Shown piece after piece: positions 5,973 through 14,380 of a stretch of DNA of 22,936 nt (position 1 is the first letter of the stretch; the number at the start of each line of letters is the position of its first letter). The translations under genes were made by a program, and so were the position numbers. The DNA comes from DASPWV01 sp046727855 (GTDB taxonomy: Bacteria > Acidobacteriota > Vicinamibacteria > Vicinamibacterales > UBA2999): contig JBKPDL010000181.1 in assembly GCA_046727855.1 (NCBI GenBank), forward strand, positions 1-22,936. The letters are read 5' to 3'. The notes under the pieces were generated by a model. The model saw only the letters and a program-made list of their open reading frames with translations. It was not told where the DNA came from and searched no databases.

Positions 5973-8348
5973 TCACCGATACAGCAAATACTTCGCGCGC
6001 AGCCTCCGCCATCGCGCTTCGTCGGTCGTCCACGCGGCCGCCGCACGCGCGGGATCTTCGCCCGCCTTTATCCGTTCGAGAATCTGCCGCGATCCGACCA
6101 ATCGCTCCGTGTTCTCCATCTGGTAGCTGTCGCCGTGCAGTTTCCACAGCACCGCCGCGATCTCGAGGCCGACACGCACCGGCTGGAGTGTGGTGCGATT
6201 CGAAATCACCATGAACACGCCCTGACACGCTTCGTTGGCATATTTGCTCGATGATGGCGTGAACGTCACTGGATAAAACCGGATGCCGGGCAGGCCGCGC
6301 GCGTTCAGCGTAGCCGCAAGCGCGCGACCGTCGATCCAGGGCGCACCGACTTGTTCGAAGGGCTGGTCCGTGCCGCGCCCGACCGAGACATTCGAATACT
6401 CGATGGCGCCAATCCCCGGATAAAGCGTCGCCTGATTCAGATTGCGCATGTTGGGCGACGGGTTCACCCAGAGGAGCGACGTCTGATCGAACCAGTAATC
6501 GCGACGCCAGTTGGCAACCGGGATCACCGTGAGCCTGGCGCCGATCTTGTTCTCTTCGTTGAAGAGGCGCGCGAGCTCGCCGATCGTCATGCCGTGACGG
6601 ATGGGCATGATCGGCAGATACGCGACGAAGCTGACCAACGCTTCGTCGGCCCGCGGCCCTTCGATTTGCCAGCCGTTGATCGGATTTGGCCGATCGAGAA
6701 CGACCACGTCGATCTTCCGCTTTGCCGCTTCTTCCATCACGTAGCCGAGCGTGGACATATAGGTGTAGAACCGCGTGCCGACGTCCTGCAGATCGACAAC
6801 GAGCGTGTCGACTCCGGCGAGCATCGCATCGGTTGGCCGCCGGGTTTCTCCGTAGAGCGAGTGGATTGGCAACCGCGTCTTCTCGTCGACCGACGAAGAC
6901 ACGTTGTCGTCGAGCACGCCGCGAATGCCGTGCTCGGGACTGAACAGCGCGACGAGCTTGACGTCTTTGGCCTGACTGAGCACGTCGATGGTCGAGTCGC
7001 CGTTTGCGGCGCGACCGGTGTGATTGGTGACGAGTCCGACACGCTTGCCTTTGAGCGGCGCAAATCCATCGCGCGCCAGAACGTCGATACCCGGGAGAAC
7101 GGGTGCGACAGGTGCCGGAGGTGCGAGGGCCGCGGCAGGTGCGATGCTGAAATCGCTGCCAGTCATTTTCGCCGCCTTAGTGAAGGCCGACGCTTCACTG
7201 CCAAGGACGGCAGCGACTGCAGCCGTCGCCACTCGCCCCCGCAACGGCGTGACATCCCCTTTGCCGTCCGGATGAACGCGATTCGACAGGAACACAACAT
7301 AGAGGCGTGTGGTCGGATCGATCCAGATCGATGTGCCGGTGAATCCTGTGTGTCCGAACGAGCCGATCGGAAAAAGCTCGCCGCGATTCGCCGAGTACGA
7401 CGAATCGATGTCCCAGCCAAGGCCTCGCACCGCGGTCATCGCGGCCGGCGTTCCCGGTGACGACATCTTCGCGACCGTGGCGGCCGATAACACTCGCACG
7501 GCGCCAAGTCGGCCGCCCGCAAGCACCATGCGCGCAAAGCGCGACAGATCGCGCGCGGTGCTGAAGAGACCTGCGTGGCCCGCGACTCCGCCCATGCGCC
7601 GCGCCGTGGGATCGTGCACGATACCCCTCAACACCGGCGCCTCGGGTGAGTTGCACGGTGCGCTACCCATGCGTTCGCAGCGCTCGGTCGGCGCAATGCG
7701 CGGCAGCTTCGACGGCGGCGGATTGAACCCGGTGTCGACCATACCCAGCGGCTCGAAGATTTCCTGCCGCGCATAGCGATCGAGCGGCATCCCGGCGACA
7801 CGCGCGACGATATCGCCGAGCAGAAAGAAGTTGATGTCGCTGTACACGAAACGCTCGCCCGGTGCGGACATCGGCACCTCGTCGCGTGCGCGCTCGATCG
7901 CCTCGTCGTAACCCTCCCACGGATCGAGATCGACGTCGGGACGAAGACCTGACACGTGCGTCAGCAAGTGACGAATGGTGATCTCCCCTTTTCCGTAACG
8001 TTCGAAGCCCGGGATGAAACTGGCCACCGAATCGTTCAGGCGGATGCGCCCCTGCTCGACAAGCCGCATGACCGAGGTCGTCGTAGCCACAACCTTGGTA
8101 AGCGACGCAAGGTCGAAGATCGTGTCGGCGGTCATCGCCTCGGGCGACGGCACCAGGGCGCGCTGTCCGTACGCCTTCTCGAACAACACCTCGTCATCGC
8201 GTCCGATCAACACCACCGCGCCAGGAGTGAGCTTGGCCGCGATGGCGTCGTTGATCAGACGATCGATGCTGGCGAAGCGAGCGGCAGGCGCCTGCGCCTG
8301 GAGACCAGCGACTGCGAGCGTGACAGCCAGGAGCGCTGCGTTTTTCAT
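5973..8348 (-). CDS. Serine hydrolase (class C beta-lactamase-like) fused to NamZ-type exo-muramidase (DUF1343)
   Basis: A 791-residue two-domain exported protein. Residues 1-20 form a signal peptide (ALLAVTLAVAGLQAQA). Residues about 25-385 are a penicillin-binding/beta-lactamase-like serine hydrolase: S82-L-T-K85 nucleophile motif, Y169-S-D motif, and H333-T-G in FGHTGFTGTS. A Pro/Ala-rich linker (about 400-418) leads to residues 419-791, a DUF1343 domain (GIDVL, GKRVGLVTNHTG, FSPEHGIRG with E472-H473, DLQDVGTRFYTY, LDRPNPINGW, NPSPNMRN). DUF1343 includes NamZ, which removes terminal N-acetylmuramic acid from peptidoglycan glycans. Both halves suggest periplasmic wall-fragment processing or recycling; the serine hydrolase may act on peptide or ester bonds. 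Transcribed alone, divergently from the TPR gene. Confidence 0.92.
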   Translation of the reverse strand: MKNAALLAVTLAVAGLQAQAPAARFASIDRLINDAIAAKLTPGAVVLIGRDDEVLFEKAYGQRALVPSPEAMTADTIFDLASLTKVVATTTSVMRLVEQGRIRLNDSVASFIPGFERYGKGEITIRHLLTHVSGLRPDVDLDPWEGYDEAIERARDEVPMSAPGERFVYSDINFFLLGDIVARVAGMPLDRYARQEIFEPLGMVDTGFNPPPSKLPRIAPTERCERMGSAPCNSPEAPVLRGIVHDPTARRMGGVAGHAGLFSTARDLSRFARMVLAGGRLGAVRVLSAATVAKMSSPGTPAAMTAVRGLGWDIDSSYSANRGELFPIGSFGHTGFTGTSIWIDPTTRLYVVFLSNRVHPDGKGDVTPLRGRVATAAVAAVLGSEASAFTKAAKMTGSDFSIAPAAALAPPAPVAPVLPGIDVLARDGFAPLKGKRVGLVTNHTGRAANGDSTIDVLSQAKDVKLVALFSPEHGIRGVLDDNVSSSVDEKTRLPIHSLYGETRRPTDAMLAGVDTLVVDLQDVGTRFYTYMSTLGYVMEEAAKRKIDVVVLDRPNPINGWQIEGPRADEALVSFVAYLPIMPIRHGMTIGELARLFNEENKIGARLTVIPVANWRRDYWFDQTSLLWVNPSPNMRNLNQATLYPGIGAIEYSNVSVGRGTDQPFEQVGAPWIDGRALAATLNARGLPGIRFYPVTFTPSSSKYANEACQGVFMVISNRTTLQPVRVGLEIAAVLWKLHGDSYQMENTERLVGSRQILERIKAGEDPARAAAAWTTDEARWRRLRAKYLLYR

Positions 8349-8458
8349 TCTGATAAGCTTTGAAACAACCTCAAACGCCAGAAAAATTGACCCATGGTGT
8401 TGAATTCTGGGCGTCCAAGATTTCTAGCACGGATTCAGACACCTGATTCAGGAGAGGC

Positions 8459-9400
8459 ATGCAAATGGGTGAGGCACGAACACTGCTGACGGCGGTCGCC
8501 TTTATTGGTGCGTTGACTCTCGGCGCGCTTCCTGCCGCGGCGCAAACCGGCCGCATCGGCGGAACGGTAAAGGACGACAAGGGTCAGCCAATCAAGGGAG
8601 CGACGATCCTGGCGGAGAATCCGCAGGCGTCGCCGTCCTCGTTTACCGCGACCACCGACGATAAAGGGCGCTATTCGATCATCGGCCTCCGCTCCGGCAC
8701 GTGGAAGATCACCGCGTCGGCGCCCGGGTTCCAGCCGTCCGGCGGACAGGTCCCGGTTCGCACCATCGGCGCGCCAAACCCGCCCATCGACTTCACGCTC
8801 GCTCCCGGTGTTGCCGCGGGCGCGCCCGGAATTCCGAAGGAAGTCATCGCCGAAGTCGAAGCGGCGGAGGCCAAGTTCCAGGCAAAGGACTACGACGGCG
8901 CGATCGCCGCTTACACCGCCATCCTGAACAAGGTGCCCAAGCTCACGCGCTTGAACACGGCCATCGCGCGTTCGTACCGCGCCAAGAAGGACTACAAGAG
9001 CGCGGCGGAGTGGTATCAGAAGTCGATCAGCGCCGATCCCAGCGACAACTCAGCGCGCAGCGAGCTCGCCATGATGCAGATGGAACAGGGCCAGCTCGAC
9101 GCCGCGCGCGAAGGATTGATTTCGGTGGCCGACACGGTGGGCGCATCGCGCGAAGTGTTCTACAGCCTCGGCGAGATCGAGCGCGCGCGGGACAAGGCGG
9201 ATGACGCCGCCAAGTGGTATCAGCGCGCCGCCGATGCGGATGCGAATTGGGCCAAGCCGTGGCTGGGCCTGGCGCTCGTGGCCATTCAGAGAGGCGACAT
9301 CCCGACTGCGATCAAGCATCTCGAAAAAGCGACAACCACCGGCACCGACGCCGCCGATCAAGCGATGGCGAAAGCCATGTTGGAGCAGCTGAAGAAATAA
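8459..9400 (+). CDS. Exported protein with carboxypeptidase-regulatory-like domain and TPR repeats
   Basis: A 313-residue protein. A signal peptide (about residues 5-29, ending LPAAAQT) is followed by a regulatory-like beta domain (residues 30-115: GRIGGTVKDDKGQPIKGATI, DDKGRYSIIGLRSGTWKITASAPGF), then from about residue 125 to the end TPR-type helix pairs (AKFQAKDYDGAIAAYTAIL, ARSYRAKKDYKSAAEWYQKSI, YSLGEIERARDKADDAAKWYQRAA, LGLALVAIQRGDIPTAIKHLEKA). Such proteins are common in this phylum as periplasmic scaffolds; the partner is unknown. GGAGAG at 8451 lies too close to the ATG at 8459 but suits the in-frame ATG at 8465, so the real start may be codon 3. It ends facing the cytochrome gene across an inverted-repeat element. 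Confidence 0.85.
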   Translation: MQMGEARTLLTAVAFIGALTLGALPAAAQTGRIGGTVKDDKGQPIKGATILAENPQASPSSFTATTDDKGRYSIIGLRSGTWKITASAPGFQPSGGQVPVRTIGAPNPPIDFTLAPGVAAGAPGIPKEVIAEVEAAEAKFQAKDYDGAIAAYTAILNKVPKLTRLNTAIARSYRAKKDYKSAAEWYQKSISADPSDNSARSELAMMQMEQGQLDAAREGLISVADTVGASREVFYSLGEIERARDKADDAAKWYQRAADADANWAKPWLGLALVAIQRGDIPTAIKHLEKATTTGTDAADQAMAKAMLEQLKK

Positions 9401-9414
9401 CCGACTGCTCCCGC

Positions 9415-9543
9415 GAATCTCGAGATCTGGAGATGTGGAGAATTGGAGTCAATTTGGAGATCACCAAATCTGGCGATCGCCAAATTTGTTGATGTCGAAA
9501 TTTACCGATCTCCAAACCTGCTCCAAGTCTCCAGATCTCGAGA
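9415..9543. repeat. Long inverted-repeat element of TTGGAGAT words (copy 1)
   Basis: Bases 9418-9433 and 9528-9543 are a perfect 16-bp inverted repeat (TCTCGAGATCTGGAGA); the arms continue inward as degenerate TTGGAG words, and the centre holds the perfect palindrome TGGCGATCGCCA (9471-9482). The element fills the gap between two convergent genes, its right arm ending 9 bp from the cytochrome stop codon. Bases 9415-9460 align without gaps to the reverse complement of 22099-22144 at 40 of 46 positions, which marks it as a dispersed repeat. Confidence 0.85.
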
Positions 9544-9552
9544 CCTCCAAAT

Positions 9553-11838
9553 TCATTTTCTCTTCTCGCCTTCCTCAATCAACCTGTCAATGTTCGGATA
9601 CGAAGGCTCGATCGAGCGCGCCTTCTTCCAGGCCGCTATCGCATCGGCGTATTTTTCCTGTCGCGCGAACACGACACCTTTCACCACCCACGGCCGCGCG
9701 TAGCGAGGACTGACTTGCAGCGCCAGATCCGCGGCGGCGAGCGCTTCGGCGAGCCGGCCGCGCTCCGCCTCCAGCCACGCGAGCGCCGCGTGATTCGCCG
9801 CGACATCCGGAAAGGCGCGCAGGCTGGCGGCGTAATCGTCCTGCGCTCGTGCGAGCGCGCCGCCGGCGGCGCCTGGCAGTTGCGAAACACCAAACCCCAT
9901 CAGCACTTCCGCCGTGCGCGCGCGCACAACACGCGCGGGATCGACCAGGCGCGCGATCACCGGGTTGAGCACCCGCTGCTCGCTGGTGAGCGCACCGAGC
10001 GCTCGCACCGCTGCCGCACGGACGATGGCCTCGGGATCCGAGGCGGCGCCGATCATCGCGTTGATCAATGCCGGTGTGATCACGAGCGGCGCGCTCGTGC
10101 GGCGCGCGACACCGCGGTCGCCCGTCGCAAACGATGTTTGACTCTGCACCTGAAGGTCGCCGGCGGCGTACGGGTTGGACGGCGATGATCCGCCCTGCGC
10201 GGCGATCATGAACTTCGCGAGATAATCGGCCGCGCTCGCGCGCACGAACGCGCTGTGGGAGCGCTCCACAGCAATGCGTGCAAGCTCCGGCGCCACAGAG
10301 GTATCGCCCGAACCCGCCCGGTACATCGCCTCCGCAACAGAGCGCTCCGCTCTGCGCCGCTCGGCGTTGCCCCACCACAGGTCGATCTGCCGCGCGGCCC
10401 ATTCGGGCGACCGTTCGTCATGACAGGTCGTGCACGCGTTGGGCTCGCCGAACTGTGTGGTGATTTCCGGGACCGGTGGCTTATACGTGTGATCGCGACG
10501 ACGGGTCAGCAACCGCCAGTTGACGTCGCTCATGTGGCAGTTGATGCATCGGCTGCCCGCGGAGTCGGCCTTGTGGAACGTATGCTTCTCGAGCTCTGCG
10601 CCAACAAAGGACGTCGCTGCCCGGTCGAGCGACGCGCGCGGGCTGGTATGACACTGCGTACACAACAGGTCGCCGGTACGTCCCTGTGTGATGTCCACTT
10701 TGAGCGAGAACGGATTCTTCGACCCGTGCGCGACATGACAGTTCGTGCACGCGAGCTTGCCCGACTGAAAACACCCGCTCTGCATCACCGCCTGCGGCCG
10801 ATTGAATCGATTGGGCCGACCGTCGGGCCAGAACTCGCCCTGAAAATCGTTGTCGGGAATCGGCGCGCTGATCAGAAACGGCAGCGCGTAGTCTTCGTAG
10901 CGGTTTCCGGGGCGGAAACCGGTAAACATGTTGGCTTTGTTGCCGTGACAGTACGCGCACATGTCGAAGACCTGGCGCGGCGTCGCGCTGCGCGTCGAGA
11001 AGATCTTGAGCGTCGCGCTGAGTTGCTGATTGGCGTTGCTGTCGTCGTAAGCCGGCTTCAACGCGGGGTTCTTCGCCCAGACCTGCATGAGCGACACATG
11101 CTCGCTGCCCGGCCCGTGACACGCCTCGCAGCCAATACCCATCTCGGTCCAGGTCGTCTCGTACTTTCCGGCCGCGATGTTGTAGCCCTGCGCGAGGTTG
11201 GTGGCGTGGCAGTTGAAACAGTTGACGTTCCAGATTTGCCGCAGATCGTGCGCGCCGTCGGGAACGGGCGCGAGTTCCTTCCAATCCAGCCAGCGCTTGC
11301 TCTCCACGTGCCAGAACGACGGCAGCACGTAGATGCGCCCGTCGGACAGCTTCGAGAGGAAGCCTTGATAGCGCTTGAAGCCGAGCGTGTAATCGACGGC
11401 AAACGTCTCTGGCGTTCGCTCACCGAAGCCGATGCGCACAAACGGCTTGCCGTCTTTGCGCCCGAATTCGTAGGAACGGCCGTGATCCGCGAAGCGCGTG
11501 CCGTCGCGGAAGTCGGCGAGGATGGTCGCATCCTGCACCGGCTTGGTCATGCGGATGTGGAGCGACGACTCCCATTGCTCGTTTGCCGTTTGATGGCACC
11601 CGCCACACGCGGCGGAACCGACGTACTCAGGCCCGTCTTTGCGGCTCGGCATAGCGGGCCGCTTCGGCGAGGTCTCGCCGTCGCTCGCCGTGGATTGTTC
11701 GCGAGCGGAGGCGGATGCGGCGGCGGCGAGGGCTCCGGAAGGTGCGGCCTGCTCCGAGCGAGCGTTCACAGCGACACGGAGGCCAAGTGCCAGTGCGAAC
11801 ACCGCCGTAACAATCGGAAGGCACCGCCGGCCCAACAT
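9553..11838 (-). CDS. Eight-haem cytochrome c with HEAT and TPR C-terminal domains
   Basis: A 761-residue exported protein. A hydrophobic N-terminal signal (residues 8-25) is followed by an Ala/Ser-rich stretch. Eight CxxCH haem-binding motifs are visible: C78GGCH, C207FNCH, C237EACH, C294AYCH, C364TNCH, C393TQCH, C431INCH and C469TTCH. Haem spacing is wide at first and then dense, as in cytochrome c554-related multihaem proteins. Residues about 500-650 are alpha-helical and HEAT-like (VAPELARIAVERSHSAFVRASAADYL; PEAIVRAAAVRALGALT), and residues 670-755 form TPR units (NHAALAWLEAERGRLAEALAAADLALQ; RQEKYADAIAAWKKA). It probably transfers electrons in the periplasm, with the tail docking a partner. 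The substrate is unknown, and no oxidase or reductase subunit gene is adjacent. Confidence 0.92.
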   Translation of the reverse strand: MLGRRCLPIVTAVFALALGLRVAVNARSEQAAPSGALAAAASASAREQSTASDGETSPKRPAMPSRKDGPEYVGSAACGGCHQTANEQWESSLHIRMTKPVQDATILADFRDGTRFADHGRSYEFGRKDGKPFVRIGFGERTPETFAVDYTLGFKRYQGFLSKLSDGRIYVLPSFWHVESKRWLDWKELAPVPDGAHDLRQIWNVNCFNCHATNLAQGYNIAAGKYETTWTEMGIGCEACHGPGSEHVSLMQVWAKNPALKPAYDDSNANQQLSATLKIFSTRSATPRQVFDMCAYCHGNKANMFTGFRPGNRYEDYALPFLISAPIPDNDFQGEFWPDGRPNRFNRPQAVMQSGCFQSGKLACTNCHVAHGSKNPFSLKVDITQGRTGDLLCTQCHTSPRASLDRAATSFVGAELEKHTFHKADSAGSRCINCHMSDVNWRLLTRRRDHTYKPPVPEITTQFGEPNACTTCHDERSPEWAARQIDLWWGNAERRRAERSVAEAMYRAGSGDTSVAPELARIAVERSHSAFVRASAADYLAKFMIAAQGGSSPSNPYAAGDLQVQSQTSFATGDRGVARRTSAPLVITPALINAMIGAASDPEAIVRAAAVRALGALTSEQRVLNPVIARLVDPARVVRARTAEVLMGFGVSQLPGAAGGALARAQDDYAASLRAFPDVAANHAALAWLEAERGRLAEALAAADLALQVSPRYARPWVVKGVVFARQEKYADAIAAWKKARSIEPSYPNIDRLIEEGEKRK

Positions 11839-11846
11839 GGTTTTCG

Positions 11847-11852
11847 AGGATA
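11847..11852 (-). promoter_or_regulatory. Candidate -10 box of the cytochrome gene
   Basis: The minus strand reads TATCCT, ending 8 nt before the ATG at 11838, with no Shine-Dalgarno sequence between. It resembles the spacing before the M23 and kynA genes. No -35 is evident. Confidence 0.3.
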
Positions 11853-11859
11853 TCAGGCC

Positions 11860-11887
11860 AAAAACAAAAAGGGGACCCGCGGTCCCC
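11860..11887 (-). terminator. Rho-independent terminator downstream of kynU, before the cytochrome gene
   Basis: On the minus strand a 7-bp stem GGGGACC/GGTCCCC with loop GCG is followed by TTTTTGTTTTT. It ends transcripts coming from the kynU side about 22 bp before the cytochrome ATG. It could alternatively be an attenuator in the cytochrome leader if that gene is transcribed from further upstream. Confidence 0.75.
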
Positions 11888-11898
11888 TCTTATTAAAT

Positions 11899-11926
11899 CC
11901 GGTACGGGATCTCCATCCCGAACCGG
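11899..11926 (-). other. Stem-loop preceding the terminator
   Basis: CCGGT/ACCGG and CGGGAT/ATCCCG pair around a single A-A mismatch with a 4-nt loop, directly ahead of the terminator in the minus direction. It could be the 3' part of a small RNA or a processed 3' UTR. Confidence 0.5.
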
Positions 11927-11956
11927 CCACGAGCCACGCCTAGTCAGCCATAGCCC

Positions 11957-12130
11957 GAAACGCCCGGTGCGACTGGTTATTGGGTGCCGCTAGCGCGATG
12001 CGGGTGTGGTGGAGAGGTGCGCACTTGTTGCACCTGTCGCACCGCATCGTCGCACCCAGCACTCGTGCACGCACCGCACCTACCGCACCCATCGCACCTG
12101 ATACACCTGGTGCGAAATCGACTCCTGTGG
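11957..12130. repeat. GCACC/GGTGC inverted word block in the 453-bp gap after kynU
   Basis: The gap 11839-12291 has no gene. Its middle carries GGTGC-type words on the left (11966-12030) and GCACC-type words on the right (12034-12107), so the halves are roughly inverted. Bases 12071-12107 align with the reverse complement of 14831-14867 at 32 of 37 positions (shared core GCACCGCACCTACCGCAC). Bases 12131-12291 hold nothing I can name beyond a short GAAGGCCTTC palindrome near 12217. Confidence 0.75.
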
Positions 12131-12291
12131 GTGCCGAACCTTGGAGCAAGCGCTGTGCCGCCAGCCCGACGAACGAAGGCCACCAGCAAGTGCCAATTTG
12201 TCAGTTACTTACACAGAAGGCCTTCGGAGGCTTTGCACGGAAAATGTTCGTAAATCCAACGGTTTGAAAAAAGATGGTACGGAAGCATGGA

Positions 12292-13494
12292 TCAAACGCA
12301 GTCGCGAAGCGCCCGCACGCCGTCCACGAGCTGCTGGTCGGCAAGGTAGGGCGCTGGTCCTAAACGCAGGGTTTGGCCCCGCGAGTCGCTATAGATGCCG
12401 CGCTCTCGAAGGCGCGCCACCAGGTCGGCGGCGCGCGGCGAGTGGATGGCGAGAAACCCCGCACGGCGGCGGCGATCCACCCGCGCCACGCGGGCTACGG
12501 ACGGATCGATGTCGAGCGCCTCGAACTCCCGCTCCAAGAGATCGACCTGGTGAACGCTGATCGCGCGCAGCTTCGCCGGCGTGAGCTCCATCTGTTGGTG
12601 AAACGCGAACACTGCGGACGCGCGATAGTGCGATGTCGGATCGTAGGTGGCGCCTGCAAACCGCGCCGCTCCGCTGCCATACGTCACTCGGTCGGCAGCT
12701 CGTGATTCGGCCATATCGGCGAACTCACTGAACCATCCGGTGATGACTGGACGAAGATCCGAGTCCGGCGGCACACGCAGAAAGCAATTCCCCTCTCCGA
12801 GCTGGCAGTACTTGTAGCCTCCGCCGGTCACAAACGCATTGCCGAGGCCCATCGCGTAGACGTCGAACGGCACGACGTTCAGGTGATGATACGCATCGAC
12901 CAAGAGCGTCGTGCCATGACGATCACACGCGGCAGCGAGCACGGCGAGGTCAGGAACGATTTCCGCAGTCTCGAACAACACCGACGAAACGAGAACGCAC
13001 GCGGCACGATCATCAACGACGGCGGCGAGACGCTCTGCCAGCGTGTCGCAGGGCCGGGCGACGACCTTGACCACATCGCATCCCTGCTCCGCGAGCCGAT
13101 CGATCTGGCGGCGGATCGAGTGAAACTCGCCGGTGGTCGTGATTAAGCGCGTACGGTGCGACGGGTTGTTGGGGCGGATCGGGTTGGCAACGTGAGTCGG
13201 ACTCGCCGCAAACATCGGCAGGACTGCCGACAGCAGCCGCACGACGAGTTCGTGCGTGTTCTGTCCGAGCGCGATCGTGCCTTGTGGATCCTCGAGCAAT
13301 CGGCGCCACCCCTCGCGCACACGCTCGGCGATCTCTGCGGCGCGCTGCCATTTGTCGTCGACGAGATCAGCCGCATCGAGCCACGCGCGTCGCTGTGCGT
13401 CGAACGCAACGTCCGGCCAGGCCTGGTGTGAGTGACCCGTCAACAACACACGCTCGGCAACGCGAAACCGTGAGTAGTGCGCGGCTAGCGACAT
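12292..13494 (-). CDS. kynU: Kynureninase
   Basis: A 400-residue PLP enzyme of the aminotransferase class V fold. It hydrolyses kynurenine to anthranilate and alanine (or the 3-hydroxy forms). The N-terminal half has LLTGHSHQAWPDVAF, IALGQNTHELVVRLLSA, and ITTTGEFHSIRRQIDRL; LLVDAYHHLNVVPFDV contains the PLP-ring aspartate D200, and FVTGGGYKYCQLGEGNCF contains the likely Schiff-base lysine K228. I chose the ATG at 13494 (MSLAAHYSRF) because family similarity starts there; the open frame runs on to 13755 but would overlap kynA with unlike residues. This ATG lies inside an ACATCGCCA repeat unit (GGCGATGTCG on the minus strand) and has no visible ribosome-binding site. It is 91 bp downstream of kynA, forming a tryptophan-degradation pair. 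Confidence 0.88.
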   Translation of the reverse strand: MSLAAHYSRFRVAERVLLTGHSHQAWPDVAFDAQRRAWLDAADLVDDKWQRAAEIAERVREGWRRLLEDPQGTIALGQNTHELVVRLLSAVLPMFAASPTHVANPIRPNNPSHRTRLITTTGEFHSIRRQIDRLAEQGCDVVKVVARPCDTLAERLAAVVDDRAACVLVSSVLFETAEIVPDLAVLAAACDRHGTTLLVDAYHHLNVVPFDVYAMGLGNAFVTGGGYKYCQLGEGNCFLRVPPDSDLRPVITGWFSEFADMAESRAADRVTYGSGAARFAGATYDPTSHYRASAVFAFHQQMELTPAKLRAISVHQVDLLEREFEALDIDPSVARVARVDRRRRAGFLAIHSPRAADLVARLRERGIYSDSRGQTLRLGPAPYLADQQLVDGVRALRDCV

Positions 13495-13575
13495 CGCCAC
13501 ATCGTCACATCCGATCGCCACCTCGCGACATCGTTCGATCCCCAGATGACATCGCCACTTTGACCCACATCGCCA
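13491..13575. repeat. ACATCGCCA direct repeats between kynA and kynU
   Basis: The 9-mer ACATCGCCA occurs at 13491-13499, 13549-13557 and 13567-13575, with near copies (ACATCCGATCGCCA, GACATCG) between. On the coding strand this reads TGGCGATGT. The block fills the 91-bp gap after the kynA stop and reaches into the kynU start codon. Confidence 0.7.
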
Positions 13576-13585
13576 TATGTGAGGT

Positions 13586-14374
13586 TCACAGCCGCGCGCG
13601 AATCTCCCAAAGATCCGGAAAAAGCGGAGAGCCAACAGTTGTGCGCAGATAGCCGGCTCCCGACGAACCACCGGTCCCTGGCTTGGCGCCGATCGTCCGC
13701 TCCACCATCTTGACGTGGCGATAGCGCCATTCCTGGACGCCCTCATCGAGATCAACGAGCCGCTCGCAGATTTCGGCGTTCTTGACGTCCTTGCGATAGA
13801 CCGTCACGAGCACCTCCTGCACCGCAGGCGATGGCTCGATGGGCCTCGTCACATCGCGCGACAGCTCGCTCGCGGGAATCGCGTATCGCTCGCGCGCGAG
13901 ATAGCGCAGGAAGCCGTCCCAGAGGGTCGGCTCGTTGAAACGGCGCTCCAGCGCCGCGCGCGCCCGGCTGCCCGCCGGAAACCTGTCCACCGCGTGCCGC
14001 GACTTGCGTCCGAGCACGAACTCGAGTTGACGGAACTGGTCCGACTGGAACCCGCTCGCCGCCTCGAGGCGCTCGCGAAACGACATGAACTCGAGCGGCG
14101 TCATGGTCTCGAGGATGTCGAGCTGCGCCACCATCACCTTGAGAATGGTGAGGATGCGTTTGAGCGTGTGCTGCGCGCGATACGGGTCGTCGCGCTCGAA
14201 CAGCCGCCGCACGTAGTCGAGCTCGTGCAGCGTTTCCTTGAACCAGAGCTCGTAGACCTGGTGAATGACGATGAAGAGGAGCTCGTCGTGTTCGGGACCT
14301 TCTGAGCGCGGGCGTTGGAGGTTGAGCAGATCGTCGACGAGCAGGTAGCTGCCGTAGGTGACGGCGGGGTCCAT
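13586..14374 (-). CDS. kynA: Tryptophan 2,3-dioxygenase
   Basis: A 262-residue haem dioxygenase converting L-tryptophan to N-formylkynurenine, the first step of the kynurenine pathway. Family signatures are present: YGSYLLVDDLLNLQ at residues 7-20, HDELLFIVIHQVYELWFKE (H38, matching the active-site distal histidine), MSFRERLEAASGFQS with R100 (tryptophan carboxylate contact), WRYRHVKMVERTIG with H220 as the likely axial haem ligand, and the GTGGSSG loop (233-239) that closes over substrate. Length is normal for bacterial forms. The start ATG is supported by alignment of the first motif. kynU follows; kynB (formamidase) is not in the window. Confidence 0.95.
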   Translation of the reverse strand: MDPAVTYGSYLLVDDLLNLQRPRSEGPEHDELLFIVIHQVYELWFKETLHELDYVRRLFERDDPYRAQHTLKRILTILKVMVAQLDILETMTPLEFMSFRERLEAASGFQSDQFRQLEFVLGRKSRHAVDRFPAGSRARAALERRFNEPTLWDGFLRYLARERYAIPASELSRDVTRPIEPSPAVQEVLVTVYRKDVKNAEICERLVDLDEGVQEWRYRHVKMVERTIGAKPGTGGSSGAGYLRTTVGSPLFPDLWEIRARL

Positions 14375-14380
14375 GACACG

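Noticed and set aside
9471..9482. HIP1-type GCGATCGC palindrome
   Set aside because: A single occurrence inside a larger inverted repeat; no sign of the high frequency seen in cyanobacteria.
11899..11926. 5S rRNA-like segment (CATCCCGAAC)
   Set aside because: Only a short string resembles 5S rRNA; the rest of the molecule is absent and it is explained by a simple stem-loop.
10255..11943. A 562-codon open frame on the plus strand
   Set aside because: It is the complement of the cytochrome gene with its eight CxxCH motifs and shows no domain pattern.
13495..13755. N-terminal extension of kynU to the first in-frame start
   Set aside because: It would overlap kynA by 170 bp and the extra residues have no kynureninase character.
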